Part shown: positions 1 to 10,693 of the stretch, one piece after another
How positions within the stretch are numbered: position 1 is the stretch's first letter
How the letters are laid out: every line of letters begins with the position of its first letter
Origin: Ophiothrix spiculata
Taxonomy: Eukaryota; Echinodermata; Ophiuroidea; Amphilepidida; Ophiotrichidae
DNA: 25,726 bases
Strand: one strand, 5' to 3'
NCBI GenBank assembly: GCA_000969725.1
Contig: JXSR01S007575.1
The notes under the pieces: generated by a model
Seen by the model: the letters and a program-made list of their open reading frames with translations, nothing else
Databases searched by the model: none
What the model was told of the DNA's origin: nothing
Program-made: the position numbers and the translations under genes

Positions 1-36
1 TTGTACTTCATTGATGACCAGTTCTACAAACTTGAC
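1..36. repeat. 36-bp direct repeat, copy 1
   Basis: Begins TTGTACTTCATTGATGACCA and matches 2437-2472 without a mismatch over 36 bases. The sequences diverge afterwards. The copy may extend left beyond the window. Confidence 0.85.
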
Positions 37-132
37 AATTTTTATTTATATCATTTTTTCCTTTACATTATTTTTAATAAGGATGTACTGTACTGAATGA
101 ATATGGCTGGACTAGTGTTGACAACTTTAAAA

Positions 133-524
133 GGTGCATTGGACAAAATTTCAAAATTTTATTTGTGGATGATTTACACTTCATATGGTAGACAAAAACA
201 AGCAGTTACCAGATATCGAGTAAATGTTGATCTAAATCTTCAGAAAAGTCAAAAAATTGAATTTTCTGACTGTTTTTGATCATGGGGATGAGGCTATTAT
301 CTAAACGTATTTATTGATGCTATGTATCAAGAGAGAGCCAAAGATTTGTTTGTAAAATATTACTTTCACATCATAGATTACAAATATATCAAAACAAATT
401 TGAAGTTTGCATAAGATCTCCTGAAAAGGCCAAGTTTATAAAATCGACAATAGAGGGCAGTATTTATCGTTGTCGACAACTATAATTAGAAATAAAAGAA
501 TATATAAATATTTTGATAAATAGG
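133..524 (-). repeat. Dispersed repeat family R1, copy A (inverted)
   Basis: Reads as the reverse complement of the segments at 18345-18630 and 19221-20174. Shared landmarks in order are GCATTGGACAAAATTT, GGATGATTTACACTTC, GTTGATCT, TGATGCTAT, TTTCACATCATA, GATCTCCTG and GGGCAGTATT. It has no coding content that I recognise and no evident terminal inverted repeat. A 60-codon open frame inside it looks accidental. Confidence 0.8.
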
Positions 525-1510
525 ATCTGAATTTGGCAATGAAACTTTGCATACTGTCATTATTACTGCTAATACTTCAGATGATGCAAAAATCTCAAAA
601 TGCTTGAGGAAAAGCTTGGCTTATGCTTAACAAGAAAAGAAGAAAAGAAATATTATTTAAAATTAGGCAAATTATGTTCCTTGAAACTTTTCAGTTTTCC
701 TTTGATTATAGAATTGTATTTTGTTTTGTTTATTTACTTAAAAATGTTGTTAATGAACTGTTTGTGTTTTGATAGGCCTGGAAAACTTATCAATTTGATG
801 AAACATGTATTATCGAAATCATTTAATTTCCTACAAATTAAATCTGCAGAGTGCGTATGATGAGAGTGTGGATAGCTACAAAAAAATTGAAAACGGACCT
901 TTTATATGACGTCACAGGGACGTCATGTCAAAAAACGCAAACATTGTCAAAATCATGGTTTTCGCAATTTTTTCAAGCAAAAGTTGCATTTTTTAGCAAA
1001 AAGTCAAGAACTTTCAGCGCAAAAAAATAACAACGGGCGGAGGTTTAATTTAAAATGTCGGAAGGGGCGGTTTCCGCCCCCACCCCGGCTCATTTAGGGT
1101 ATGTGAGCCATCAAAATATGTCAGGGATTGGAGGAAAATCATTAACTATTTTGTGCAAAAATGTCCATTTTAAAACAACATTGTACACATTTCAATATAT
1201 GATTGTTCATTCAATTGACAATGAATAGGTCTGTGAAAAAAATTCCCATAGAGAAATAAAACTGTTTTCTCTGTTAATGACAACGTTTAAGGTTTCTTCC
1301 TGTGTAAGGTGTAGAAACCTTAGTCTTTACAATTGATCTTGCACTTAATAAAAGTATTTATTAGCAATTGCACAAGAATGTTTTGTTCAAAGTCAAATCA
1401 GGACTGCATTTGGAACTTGTCGAAGCTTGTTTCATTTGGTGCATTATCAATATTACAGTTACCGGGGAATTAATTACCTAATATTTATTATATACCTCAT
1501 ATACAGATTA
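525..1510. other. No gene seen; AT-rich intergenic
   Basis: Short open frames at 600-860 and 906-1097 look like chance frames. The only structure I note is a pair of CRE-like words (GACGTCA and ACGTCA, 908-926) and a GC-rich patch around 1035-1090. Confidence 0.5.
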
Positions 1511-1860
1511 CTGTCCTCTGATTGGTTAAAAGTGAGAGCTTGGATTTTACTAGGCCCGGGGCATATTTTTCACTAGGCCCGCTCAGCATATTTTGCGGCG
1601 CCGATGTAACACGAGCAATACGTGCACGACTATTGACCATCGGGCGTTTTCAGTGCAAAAATGATTCTTTTAACCAACCAGATGACAAAAATCTATATAT
1701 TCGGTATATAAAACGAATATTGACTGCTTTTTCTTCGGGGCATGGTTAAAATTATTTCCCAACCATGAATATGCCCTCAGCTTCGCTTCGGGCATATTCA
1801 TGGTTTTGAGATCACCTAGGGAAAATAATATAAACCATGCCCCTCAAAGCAGTCAATATT
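1511..1860. repeat. Foldback region with a two-tier palindrome
   Basis: Three nested or adjacent inverted repeats. The first has arms near 1511-1529 and 1666-1684 (TTGGTTAAAA facing TTTTAACCAA). The second has arms at 1716-1760 and 1819-1860 (AATATTGACTGCTTT facing AAAGCAGTCAATATT, plus GGGGCATGGTT facing AACCATGCCCC). The third is an inner hairpin of 16-bp arms at 1761-1776 and 1790-1805 (AACCATGAATATGCCC). A short direct repeat (ACTAGGCCCG with GCATATT) lies at about 1547-1594. This looks like a foldback or MITE-type element; the termini are not certain. Confidence 0.75.
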
Positions 1861-3784
1861 TGTATACTGTACACTTTTATGCAACTATGTGCCAAAGGAT
1901 TGCTAATTTGTACTCATCATTAATTGCAGCACTTGCAGGTGTTTGGTTGCTGCTTTATACTTTTGTAATTGTATTCTTTATTATTATTTAGATCAGATCA
2001 GTTTCTTGCTCATATTGAATGCTATTTTTACCATTTATTATATCTAAATTGTGAAACTGCCACTGTAGATGTTCAACGAAAAAGTCTGGTAAATCATTAG
2101 TATTAAACCATGTTATTTCTCATTAATTGACTTTTAAAAATAAAAGTGAAAGTTGCAATTTTCTATAGTAGTTATGCCAAAGCTTATTGAAAAGTTAGGG
2201 GACCAAAGCAGACTCAAATGGCATTGAAGAAATGAAATTAGTTACCTTGTTGTAATAAGTAACTAAGAGCCTTGATCAATTGTGTCAATAACACGAAAGG
2301 ACCTTAACGATTCATTCCTATTATGTGCCAACATTAATTTATTGCCATGTTGGCCTAACAATGCTCAAAACATTCAGTCCTTGGACCATTGTAATAAAAT
2401 TGCTGACCATTGCCAGATGTGGTGTACTCTTGCTCCTTGTACTTCATTGATGACCAGTTCTACAAACTTGACCAAAATTTGTGACTTTGTACTAAATATG
2501 ATTAATGACAATACTATGAAATGAAACAAATAAGCATATAATTTGATGGGTAAACTATACCATGGTCAGATGTGTATAGATTATATAAATGTAACATTTT
2601 GAAAAGATCAAAATTGAAGATTTGATCAATACTCTGTTCAATACTGAATAAGTGTACTAATAAGTGTAATGTATGAAACAAAGAAGGTGAATGTACTGTT
2701 CTACATTAGAGCTTTCTCCTAGAATCATTCCCATATATGTTATTACCTGTATAGTTCCTTTGTTGTAGTGATTGAAGTAAGAATATGGCATGGTCAAATA
2801 TATGCTATTGTAAAATTATCATAGCTACATTTGGGTCACCTAGATCAGTCAAGTTGTGGTGGAATGTATTTTGAATTTGTTGAAAGTGTTGCAGAGGTTT
2901 CAATAAAGTCTGATAAAAGTCATTATATGGTAATTTCACAATATTTTTTAATTGACCAGGTAGTTGTATTATTTAATGAGCGGGTTCAGGTACATGATAC
3001 CGATGGGTGCTATTACTGTGTAGAAATGGAACATATTAAAAGTATTTTACTTTTTATTTCAACCGAATTGTCAATGTGTTTAATATCTGCTAACTCACAT
3101 TAAAACAGTCCATCTATTTTATGACAGGTAGTTGTTTATTTTTTGTTCACACATACCATGTGACATAAGGTTTCATACGCTTCACACATTGTATATTTAG
3201 AGCAGTCGATGTCCCTTTTGGTCCTGTCTCTTGTGGTCTAAGGATATATATATTAAATTGAGAGGTTACGTTTTAAATCCGCTATCGCTATTTTCGACGG
3301 TTACCTTATTTCTATTCAAATGCAAAAAGCAGCTGTTAAAATAACGTCAGCGGAACCCTTATTGAACTAAATTTCAATTAGAGCTGCACGTAAAAATCAA
3401 CTCATATTTTCACTTCGTGTATTTTCATACAATCAAAGTAGGTCACCTTGACATACACACATGGTCTAACATAGAGTGCAGACATTAACTACTGCTAATC
3501 AAAACAACCGTTTCCTAATCAACATCCAGAAATTAAGTGCTTTAGTTTGCTATTGTTCAAGCCAATTTCGCCTTCTGACTGCTTTTCTCATTGATTTGTA
3601 TGGTACACAACTTGCGATTTCTCTCAGAGAGAACCAAACATTAAATATAGCAGTGAATATAACCACTTGACTTGGAAATAGCGTAAAACATCCCGATTTT
3701 GACGCTAAATAAAACGTGAGACATACATTAAACTGTTATGGTGCACATACTTTGGCAAAACTAATCGAATGAGTTGATCAGAAC
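1861..3784. other. No gene recognised; AT-rich sequence
   Basis: Open frames at 2282-2524, 2831-3103 and 3476-3670 have no recognisable family motif. The only repeat noted is a 36-bp stretch at 2437-2472 that is identical to the first 36 bases of the window. This could be intergenic sequence or the UTR of an unseen neighbour. Confidence 0.4.
2437..2472. repeat. 36-bp direct repeat, copy 2
   Basis: Same orientation and identical to positions 1-36, 2436 bp apart. Confidence 0.85.
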
Positions 3785-3792
3785 AAAAGGAC

Positions 3793-3958
3793 GGAAAAGG
3801 TATACTTTAGGTCCCATCAAAAACTATACCCTAACCCTAACGCTAGACCCTAACCCTTACCCTAAAACTAACCCTAACCCTACACCCTAACCCTAAGCTA
3901 ACCCTAACACAAACCCTAACCCTAAAATTCTGGATGGGACCTAAAGTACACTTGGTCC
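3793..3958. mobile_element. 166-bp MITE with telomere-like (CCCTAA)n core
   Basis: The ends read GGAAAAGGTATACTTTAGG on the left and, reverse-complemented, GGACCAAGTGTACTTTAGG on the right, continuing into TCCCATC on both sides. An exact 8-bp duplication AAAAGGAC flanks it at 3785-3792 and 3959-3966. Between the ends are about ten CCCTAA units with variants. An 8-bp duplication fits hAT, P or Merlin; the GG- start fits Merlin better than typical hAT (CAG/TAG), but this is tentative. Confidence 0.9.
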
Positions 3959-3966
3959 AAAAGGAC

Positions 3967-4362
3967 TACAGTTATTCACGCTCAGTGATCACAACGGGGT
4001 ACAAATTAATTTCATGATTTCATTGCCACATGCGCACGCATAGCACTAGGGACTAGAAATTATAAACAAGTCCCTTTTGAAAACATACATCGGAAGGAAT
4101 ATTTGCTCTCAATGTAAATGATAAGTAGAATGAGTAGATCAACACACATCCAGCAAGCACACATGTCCTTGACTACAGAGCACAATGGCCTTGGCTAATA
4201 ATCTCAAAAAAGTGATCTCTTTGGTTTTCATAGAAATTTAACATGTAGTTGAAGTAACAACATTACCACCATGGCAAATCCACATCCAAAAATCCTGAAG
4301 AATCACACCCCTGGTATATGGCATGTCATGTTTTGCTTCAAAACATATCATTTGCCACAGAA
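3967..4362. other. No feature seen
   Basis: AT-rich unique-looking sequence between two MITEs, with no open frame of note. Confidence 0.4.
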
Positions 4363-4370
4363 CCAATAGA

Positions 4371-4576
4371 CAGGATTGTCACCAGGCAACTTTTAGTGCC
4401 GGGTAAAATTTTTAGGAACAGTAGGAAAATAGAAATTTTGAAAATAATCGTTCATTTTTCTGTTGATTCTAATTGATTTTGTAACTTTTGTGCCTTGCGC
4501 GCCGGGTATTTTCACCCAAAATCAACCCGAGTGCCGGGTGGCCCCGCCAATCACCGACGGCGTAGTGACAACCCTG
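4371..4576. mobile_element. hAT-like MITE, 206 bp
   Basis: The ends read CAGGATTGTCAC and, reverse-complemented from the right, CAGGGTTGTCAC. Flanking octamers CCAATAGA (4363-4370) and CCAACAGA (4577-4584) agree at 7 of 8 bases. The CAG start and 8-bp duplication are the hAT signature. Confidence 0.82.
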
Positions 4577-4640
4577 CCAACAGATATGATTGACTAAACA
4601 GATGCTTAAATTTAAGTTGCATTCATCTAAATCAGAATTG

Positions 4641-5894
4641 CAGGCTTGCCAACATTAGGAAGTCAAAAAGCCTACTCACTTCACGGACTCGACCCAAATC
4701 GAAGGGGTCCAGCGGGCCCCAGTAACCCCCCCCCCCCCCCCCGGAAGATCCTGAATTGTAATGTTTCATAAGCCAATTTTGCTAAGAAAGTTATAACATC
4801 AATCTTGTGCATATGAAGTAGGCATGGCGAGAGTCCACCTTAGGGGCATGGCAGTATGGTTCAGGGGCCCCTTAAGGACTCTAGTGGGGTCCAGGGGTAA
4901 CGTCCGATGGGGTTGAGGGGCAAAGCGCCACCCACCAGTCAGAGAGCTTCTGCACATCTATCACCACAGGAGAGTGTAAAATAATTGTAATATGTTTTAC
5001 TCACAGGTATAAGGGAGTCCAAAAATAAGCAAAGGTTTGACATTATGGCCCCCTGCAAGGGCCCCAAGCCCTGCTCATGGGGACCAGATGGGGTCCACAC
5101 TAATTCTGGGGGTCCCGTTTAAAAAGTTGATGTAGTTGTAAAGAAGCAAAGGACATTAACTTTAATTTATGAATTTTTTTAAAAGTCTTACCGTTTTGCA
5201 GATACAAGGGTTTTTGTATCCCATAATACTATACTTTTGTACACGAAAGCACATTTTAAAATTGACCTACTGATCCTACAGTAGGTCACAGTTGGCTGAT
5301 TTTATTATATATGATGTGTTATAAAATTCTAATAATTTAATCAATTTTAGCATTCCTACTATTTTTTTTTGGGGGGGGGGGCATCTACCCCCTTCATTTA
5401 CCTATATCCAACTTGCACCATCATTTCTCTTGCACAATTCACTCCATCCCTTTACAGTGGCATTACAATCGCCAGTCGGTGCACCTAAATTAATAGGGAA
5501 CCTTGACCCTATTTTGATTCTAAGGTGTCACTGAAGATCTTTTAAAAAGTGTTGAGTGTGTTGAAGTCACTGTAGGAAGATGGGAAGCATCATTAAAATA
5601 GAAGCATAATGGTGGCGACTTTTGTAAGATTTTGGCTGGAATATGTGTTCCAAGAGCATAAATATATATTGAATACACGTGGCTTTGTGACTTTCCTAGT
5701 CTTTATTAACAACCTTTTTGAGATTTTGGCCCAAATATATGCCACAGGAGCATAAATATTGGCGACTTTTCCTAGTACTTTTTCAATTCTTTTTATTATC
5801 AGATAACCAAAAATCGTACTAATACGATTTTTTGCCGACTAAAAACGTGAAAATCGTAACAAATACGATAAAATCGTACTAGTTGGCAAGCCTG
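4641..5894. mobile_element. 1.25-kb inverted-repeat element, GAATTG duplication
   Basis: Short termini CAGGCTTGCCAAC and GTTGGCAAGCCTG are flanked by an exact GAATTG at 4635-4640 and 5895-5900. The CAG start resembles hAT ends, but six bases is short for hAT (8). The interior holds a 17-C run (4726-4742), a T9G11 run (5362-5381), G-rich segments with repeated GGGGTCCA words, an imperfect tandem repeat (5612-5785) and a palindrome of AATCGTA units (5818-5845). I see no transposase frame, so it is non-autonomous or heavily decayed. Confidence 0.78.
5612..5785 (+). repeat. Imperfect tandem repeat, about 100-bp unit, two copies
   Basis: Two units share the order GACTTT, AGATTTTGGC, a CCA before a purine, and GAGCATAAATAT, with CTTTTCCTAGT or CTTTCCTAGT between them. 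It lies inside the 4641-5894 element. Confidence 0.65.
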
Positions 5895-5900
5895 GAATTG

Positions 5901-7226
5901 AGAATATATTGTCACAATTTATCAGCCGCATTGTCACGATAAAGCTGGAAAAAACGTGTCATGTACTGGCACTCTACGGTATTATGAGTATGAATCTATA
6001 AAATAATCAATTTCATCACAATATAACCTTAGAATGTGCTTTCATATGTAGTGCCAAATTAAATTTGCTGACTTCGCAGCTCAATTTTGGCGGATAGTTG
6101 CATTTAGTCTCCTTAAGCCATGGTCTGACATGTATTTAAAGGATAGGCAACCAACTCTACATGCAAAACTAGCATCACTTTACTCCATTATAATATATGG
6201 AAAGCAGACCATGGCTCCAAAAGGACAGTATTTACGTGCGCCGTGCAGCCCTCAGGGGATAGTATTTATGTGGACCAGGGACGTTCCCTCACTAAGCTAT
6301 CTGACCATCACACATTAGTTCTAAAGAAAACACAAATCACACAAAATGTTACATAAACTTGATCTGTAATTAGAACAAACATTCCCACATTTTATCCTAC
6401 AAGAAATACTGGCAGAAACCTATTACATATAACATACAATTTCCACATCTACAATACAAAACATTAGGTATCAAATTGGATTCTGTGCCTACGAGCCCCG
6501 GCTACGAGCACATCATTTGGACAAAATGCTATGTGAGGTACTAAAATCAAAGTACTTGACTACGACCATTGAGACTGCAAATGAAAACAGAAAACTCAAA
6601 AATATTCCAAGTAAAGATTCTTATAGATCAAGCTGCACAGAGGCATCGTGAAGATGAAAATGATTGATCCGAATACTGGCATGGTTACAACTACTTGTGG
6701 TATCTTGTTCTGGCCACCAGTAATGATACATGAATAGTCAAGTTCATCTAGATTCACTGTTTAACTTGAGTTGAACAATGTCTGTTTTTACAAAATATAT
6801 ACACACATTCTTCCCATTTTATGTTCAACATCCATGCATTCCTTTGTTAAAACCATTATACACAAGTTATTTATTTGGCAAAGTGAAACCTTATTATAAC
6901 AAAGAAGTATAAAATTCTTTTAACATTCTTGTATTAATTAGTTTTTGTTGTCTTCATTAACAAATCAATTGCAAATTAATGATTGCTAACATGTACATTT
7001 TTGTTAAAACAAGTTCTTACTATTCACTTTAGAAGTGATTATTAGCCTTGAACTAATGATTATGCATTATAATAGTTTCCTGCACCAACCGGTCCAAACT
7101 ATACACACAGCACAGTTATAACATAACACTTATTTGGCGCTTGAGTGCTTTTGCATGGGGAATTTAAATCAATGTCATGAGCCACATGAATAGCTTAGAT
7201 TGGTGGCAAGGGATGTAATCCAATAC
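5901..7226. other. No gene recognised; one 12-bp inverted repeat
   Basis: AGCCATGGTCTG at 6116-6127 faces CAGACCATGGCT at 6205-6216. The open frame 6130-6318 spans it and looks accidental. The remainder is AT-rich with no recognisable element. Part of it could be far-downstream 3' sequence of SET, but nothing shows that. Confidence 0.45.
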
Positions 7227-7503
7227 GTCGATCCTGGGTTTCCCAACCGGAAATCTTTACTGAAATTTTAGCCCAAACACAGTTTTGCCTATAAAACTAA
7301 TAAGCCGTGACATTAACTACTGCAATCCATAGATATGAAAGCGAGCAATTTGAATTGTTGTTTGGGATGGGTGGTACAGTAGTGCGCATCAATTTCACGC
7401 CTATTTGGGTGCTGCCGTGCATCGTTGTGCTTGATCAGTGCATTGTGGTCCCGATTAAATTTCAGTAAAAAATTGATTTCCGGTTGGGAAACCCAGGATC
7501 GAC
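7227..7503. mobile_element. MITE with 29-bp perfect terminal inverted repeats
   Basis: The left end GTCGATCCTGGGTTTCCCAA continues as CCGGAAATC; the right end is its exact complement for 29 bp, after which both arms share a displaced TTTACTGAAATTT. No clear target duplication is visible (CAATAC and AAATTAC flank it), so the superfamily is unassigned. Confidence 0.85.
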
Positions 7504-7779
7504 AAATTACGACCTCAGATCTACAGTGAATACTAGGCCTTCATGCCTCAAGACAACACCCATGACTCGTTTGTGTTCAAAAAAATGTTTCTGTCTCTAA
7601 GGAAGAAGCGCACATACTCTATTGAAACAATTGGCACACATGTTGCCTTTCTGATAGCTTGCATTCCTCAGAAAGTATCGGATACATAAAAGACTACAAA
7701 GTGTTATTTTCTAACACAGGTTGATCTGAAATTATTTACATGAACAAATATTTTGCATTTGTAACAAGGAATTTTTATA

Positions 7780-8150
7780 GGGGAACCAGTATTCTCCGCC
7801 ATTTTGATTTCACCACTGTGTAAATCCTATGGGGAGGCAGCCATCTTGGATTGTCGTTCATGGAGGGCGAGTCATTGTGCCTCCGGCATCTTACGGCTAC
7901 GCGTGCCTCACTTCGAGAGTCTTCGCAACGGATTCGCAACAGAAATTGGTGTACTTTGATCATAGCAAGTGGCAATACACGCTACTTGAAACGCAGACAC
8001 GGTTTGCACGTGAAACAAAATGCACATGCTATGCGTCAAGTGAAGATTTACGCGATCTACCTGGATATCGGGCTAAACTACGAATATATCTTGAGGTACA
8101 ATAACTCTGCTCAATGAGCGACACAAGATGGTGGAGAATATCGGTTCCCC
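7780..8150. mobile_element. TA-flanked MITE, 371 bp
   Basis: The ends read GGGGAACCAGTATTCTCC, then GCCATTTTG, and on the right, reverse-complemented, GGGGAACCGATATTCTCC, then ACCATCTTG. TA is present immediately outside both ends (7778-7779, 8151-8152), as in Tc1/mariner insertions. Overlapping open frames of 66-91 codons on both strands are within the element and have no recognised family. Confidence 0.82.
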
Positions 8151-8645
8151 TAAAAAATGCCTTGATCTGTAAGCAACTACATGCACTACAAAGATAATTC
8201 TACTATTTTTGTTTTCAAACAAATAATACATCATTCTTCCATCTGATGCTACTTCAACAGACTGAAATATAATTTGGTCTGTCTTCAGCATTCTGCCATT
8301 TATTGAAATAAATATTAACATAAAAAGCATGACATTTATTATTGTGACCACCAATTTTTTGCAAGATTAATTCATTTTTGAACCATTGCTTTCCTAATTT
8401 ACAAAATTCAATTTTTAAAAAATATGCCTCGGCATAGGTCTTACTAGGCTCATGTTACATGCCACGATACCAAGTTTGGTTGAAGAATGTGTACAAGATG
8501 AGCATACTTCCAGAGCAAGTTATTTTTGATCCCACTAAGTGTAGACCACAATAAAGCTTACATCAATTTGGAAGGCAGAATGAGACAAAATGTCTCTCTG
8601 GTGACAATGATTTACAATAGAATAGTAGATTTAGTAACATGTAAC
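8151..8645. other. No feature seen
   Basis: AT-rich sequence between two MITEs. The minus-strand open frame 8073-8354 starts here and runs into the 7780-8150 MITE, and looks accidental. Confidence 0.4.
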
Positions 8646-9068
8646 GTAACCTGTCATATCGAAAAGTACCTTAAGGGTCCAAAAAATGAAAATTGATTTT
8701 TTGAGTCTCATCTGAAAGATTATATTTTAAGCTTTAAAATGACACCTTGCTTTTAGTTATTGGATGTTCAATAGCAAAGTTTAATGCAAATTGGTCAAAG
8801 GCATCGGGCTGATTCAGAAAACTATAGTTCTGAGAAAATCTGAGTTAAAGTTGGAGAAAAGATTTTTATCTCGGTTTTTAAAACATTTGTCGTATGTTTT
8901 GGATGTTGGAACATGATAAATATGATAGAATACACTTAAAGGTAACATTCCTGATGAAATTAGAAATTCGAACATGGATGTGATTTTTGACTTGTGCTTA
9001 GCTTCAATGAACTGTATCTCGTAATTTACTATGCCGACCTTAAGGTACCTTTCGATATGACGGGTCAC
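8646..9068. mobile_element. MITE family M1, full-length copy
   Basis: The left end GTAACCTGTCATATCGAAAA, then GTACCTTAAGG, faces, on the right, reverse-complemented, GTGACCCGTCATATCGAAAG, then GTACCTTAAGG. The interior word AAGCTTTAAAATGACACCTT is also found at 14926-14945. A minus-strand open frame of 127 codons (8814-9197) crosses the right end and is probably chance. The target duplication is not evident. Confidence 0.82.
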
Positions 9069-9549
9069 AAATACTGAAATGTTGTCAAGTATGGTCTTCA
9101 AGATATTTGAAGAAGACCTACTCTTGATCTGCAAACACTTGGCTGTGCGGATGCTCTGTTCAATTTGTGGATGGGATACAAAACTGAATTGATACACACA
9201 ATTTACAGTATGATTTTTTACTTAACAAAATGACAAGCACCTGACTTTTTGGTTATGTAAAACAAATACCGACTGCTTCTCTATATTCAAGTCATAGTTT
9301 AAATTATAGGACCTCAACTATTAGATCTCAAACCATCTTGTCTACATCATGATTCTGAAATCACTTTTGGTCTATAACTTTAATTTTAATCAAGACCCTA
9401 CCTTATACTTGTCAATATTTGTAATACAAATCCATTCAACCTTTTTATTTGCAAAACATATTCATAAACACTTAATGAAAATTACTTCAAGCCAACGGAG
9501 AATGGAGGGGTAAAAATACTATTCTATTCTTTCTATAGCAACTGTATAC
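9069..9549. other. No gene recognised
   Basis: AT-rich. The complement of 9444-9449 reads AATAAA and is a possible but distant SET polyadenylation signal. The minus-strand open frame 8814-9197 reaches into this stretch, with no recognised domain. Confidence 0.35.
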
Positions 9550-9802
9550 CTATTATTGTTTCAAATAAATTTCAGACACGAGCATGATTTCTAAACGCAG
9601 CCACCGCACCGTGTATCAACAAGTTGTGACAAGAACGGGACACCGGGTAGTACGCAACACCGTTTCCAATCAGTAATCCACAGTGCTGCGACATCGCGCG
9701 TGCCTGAAAAGCGTTGGGTACTCGCGTAAAATGCACATGCAACAATTGTGTTACGCAAGGCTCAAAATTTTTGTGTCCGAGACTTATTTGAAACAACAAT
9801 AG
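9550..9802. mobile_element. MITE family M2, long copy (253 bp)
   Basis: The ends read CTATTATTGTTTCAAATAAA, then TTTCAGACAC, and, reverse-complemented from the right, CTATTGTTGTTTCAAATAAG, then TCTCGGACAC. The interior is more GC-rich than its surroundings. Its reverse complement shares CCTTGCGTAACA, CATGTGCA, TTTACGC and GGCTGCGTT with 20815-20974. The minus-strand open frame 9572-9832 is a by-product. Confidence 0.85.
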
Positions 9803-10581
9803 CCAGTGAGAAGTTAGCAAATATACATACACTTTATGTTCGGGAGTGAAGCAATAAACTGTAACCTACAAAAACAGGCTATAATGTTGTATGTTTCTTG
9901 GCCCCAAGATACAAAATTGTGCCTTTCACTTTGTATTTGAATGGACAAGCACACCTTTGTTCATTCTTACAAAAATTGTGCTTATCAACTCAATAACGTA
10001 ACGTGTAAGGATATTTTACAGTAAGTTTACTACAGCTTTCAAAATCAAGTACCAGAAATCATTTTTGCCTTGACCTATAAAATATATTTCCTACACACCA
10101 TATGTTGTCTAAATTCACATGCTCACCTGAATGATAATGAAATGGAGAATGCATCGCATAGTTTCACAAAGAGTGAGGGAACTTGATCGGTCTTTTTGAT
10201 GATGATGTTCAAAATATAATGTAAGTACAAAAGAATGCATGGTTAAACCTTGCTTTTGATAGACATCATGTTCAAATTTGGAAATAAATGCCAAGCTGTT
10301 TGGATTGTCACCAGCATCCAATACTTTTGAATGGTAAATAAATGCCGGTTCTACACAGAGTCAACCACAGCAGAATATCCATTATTTAAACCCCACGACA
10401 TACTTGGTACAAACAAGATGTGCTTAGGACTAGACACTTCAAAGACACTGTTTGCAAATTACAATAATTTCAACTTAAGCATCTAGTACATGTAGACGCT
10501 AAAGCATTTTGACAAGCATGTCAGAAGCATTTATCGCATTCTTATCACAAATCTTAAATTGTCCAAGCTGAGTTTACACTT
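9803..10581. other. No gene recognised
   Basis: Contains a minus-strand open frame at 10115-10321 whose end coincides with a donor-like CAG|GTGAGC (complement near 10123). No known family is recognisable, so I do not call an exon. Confidence 0.35.
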
Positions 10582-10645
10582 GATGCAAATGCACAAATAA
10601 TTGCAACATGCACATACTCTGTGCATTGATTTTTGCATTTGCATC
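10582..10645. repeat. 64-bp palindrome with two octamer words
   Basis: GATGCAAATGCA at the left faces TGCATTTGCATC at the right, with a second nested pair TGCAC/GTGCA around ATACTCT. Each outer arm contains ATGCAAAT or its complement, the POU-octamer word. Probably a small foldback remnant. Confidence 0.7.
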
Positions 10646-10693
10646 AGGTATAAATGCAGCTTTCCATCACCCAGTGAGGCTTACTATTATACC

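Noticed and set aside
1-2472. LTR pair of a retrotransposon from the 36-bp direct repeats
   Set aside because: Thirty-six bases is too short, there is no TG...CA pair with a duplication, and there is no gag-pol sequence between them.
3820-3930. A true telomere or chromosome end
   Set aside because: The repeats are degenerate, only about 100 bp long, and enclosed by inverted ends and an 8-bp duplication.
7829-8104. Protein of about 90 residues on the plus strand
   Set aside because: It lies wholly inside a TA-flanked MITE with competing frames on both strands.
8814-9197. 127-codon minus-strand frame as a gene
   Set aside because: It crosses the end of a MITE, has no recognised domain and no supporting splice or promoter context.
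10115-10321. Exon of a second minus-strand gene ending at CAG|GTGAGC
   Set aside because: The donor-like site is suggestive, but no family is recognisable and no partner exon was found.
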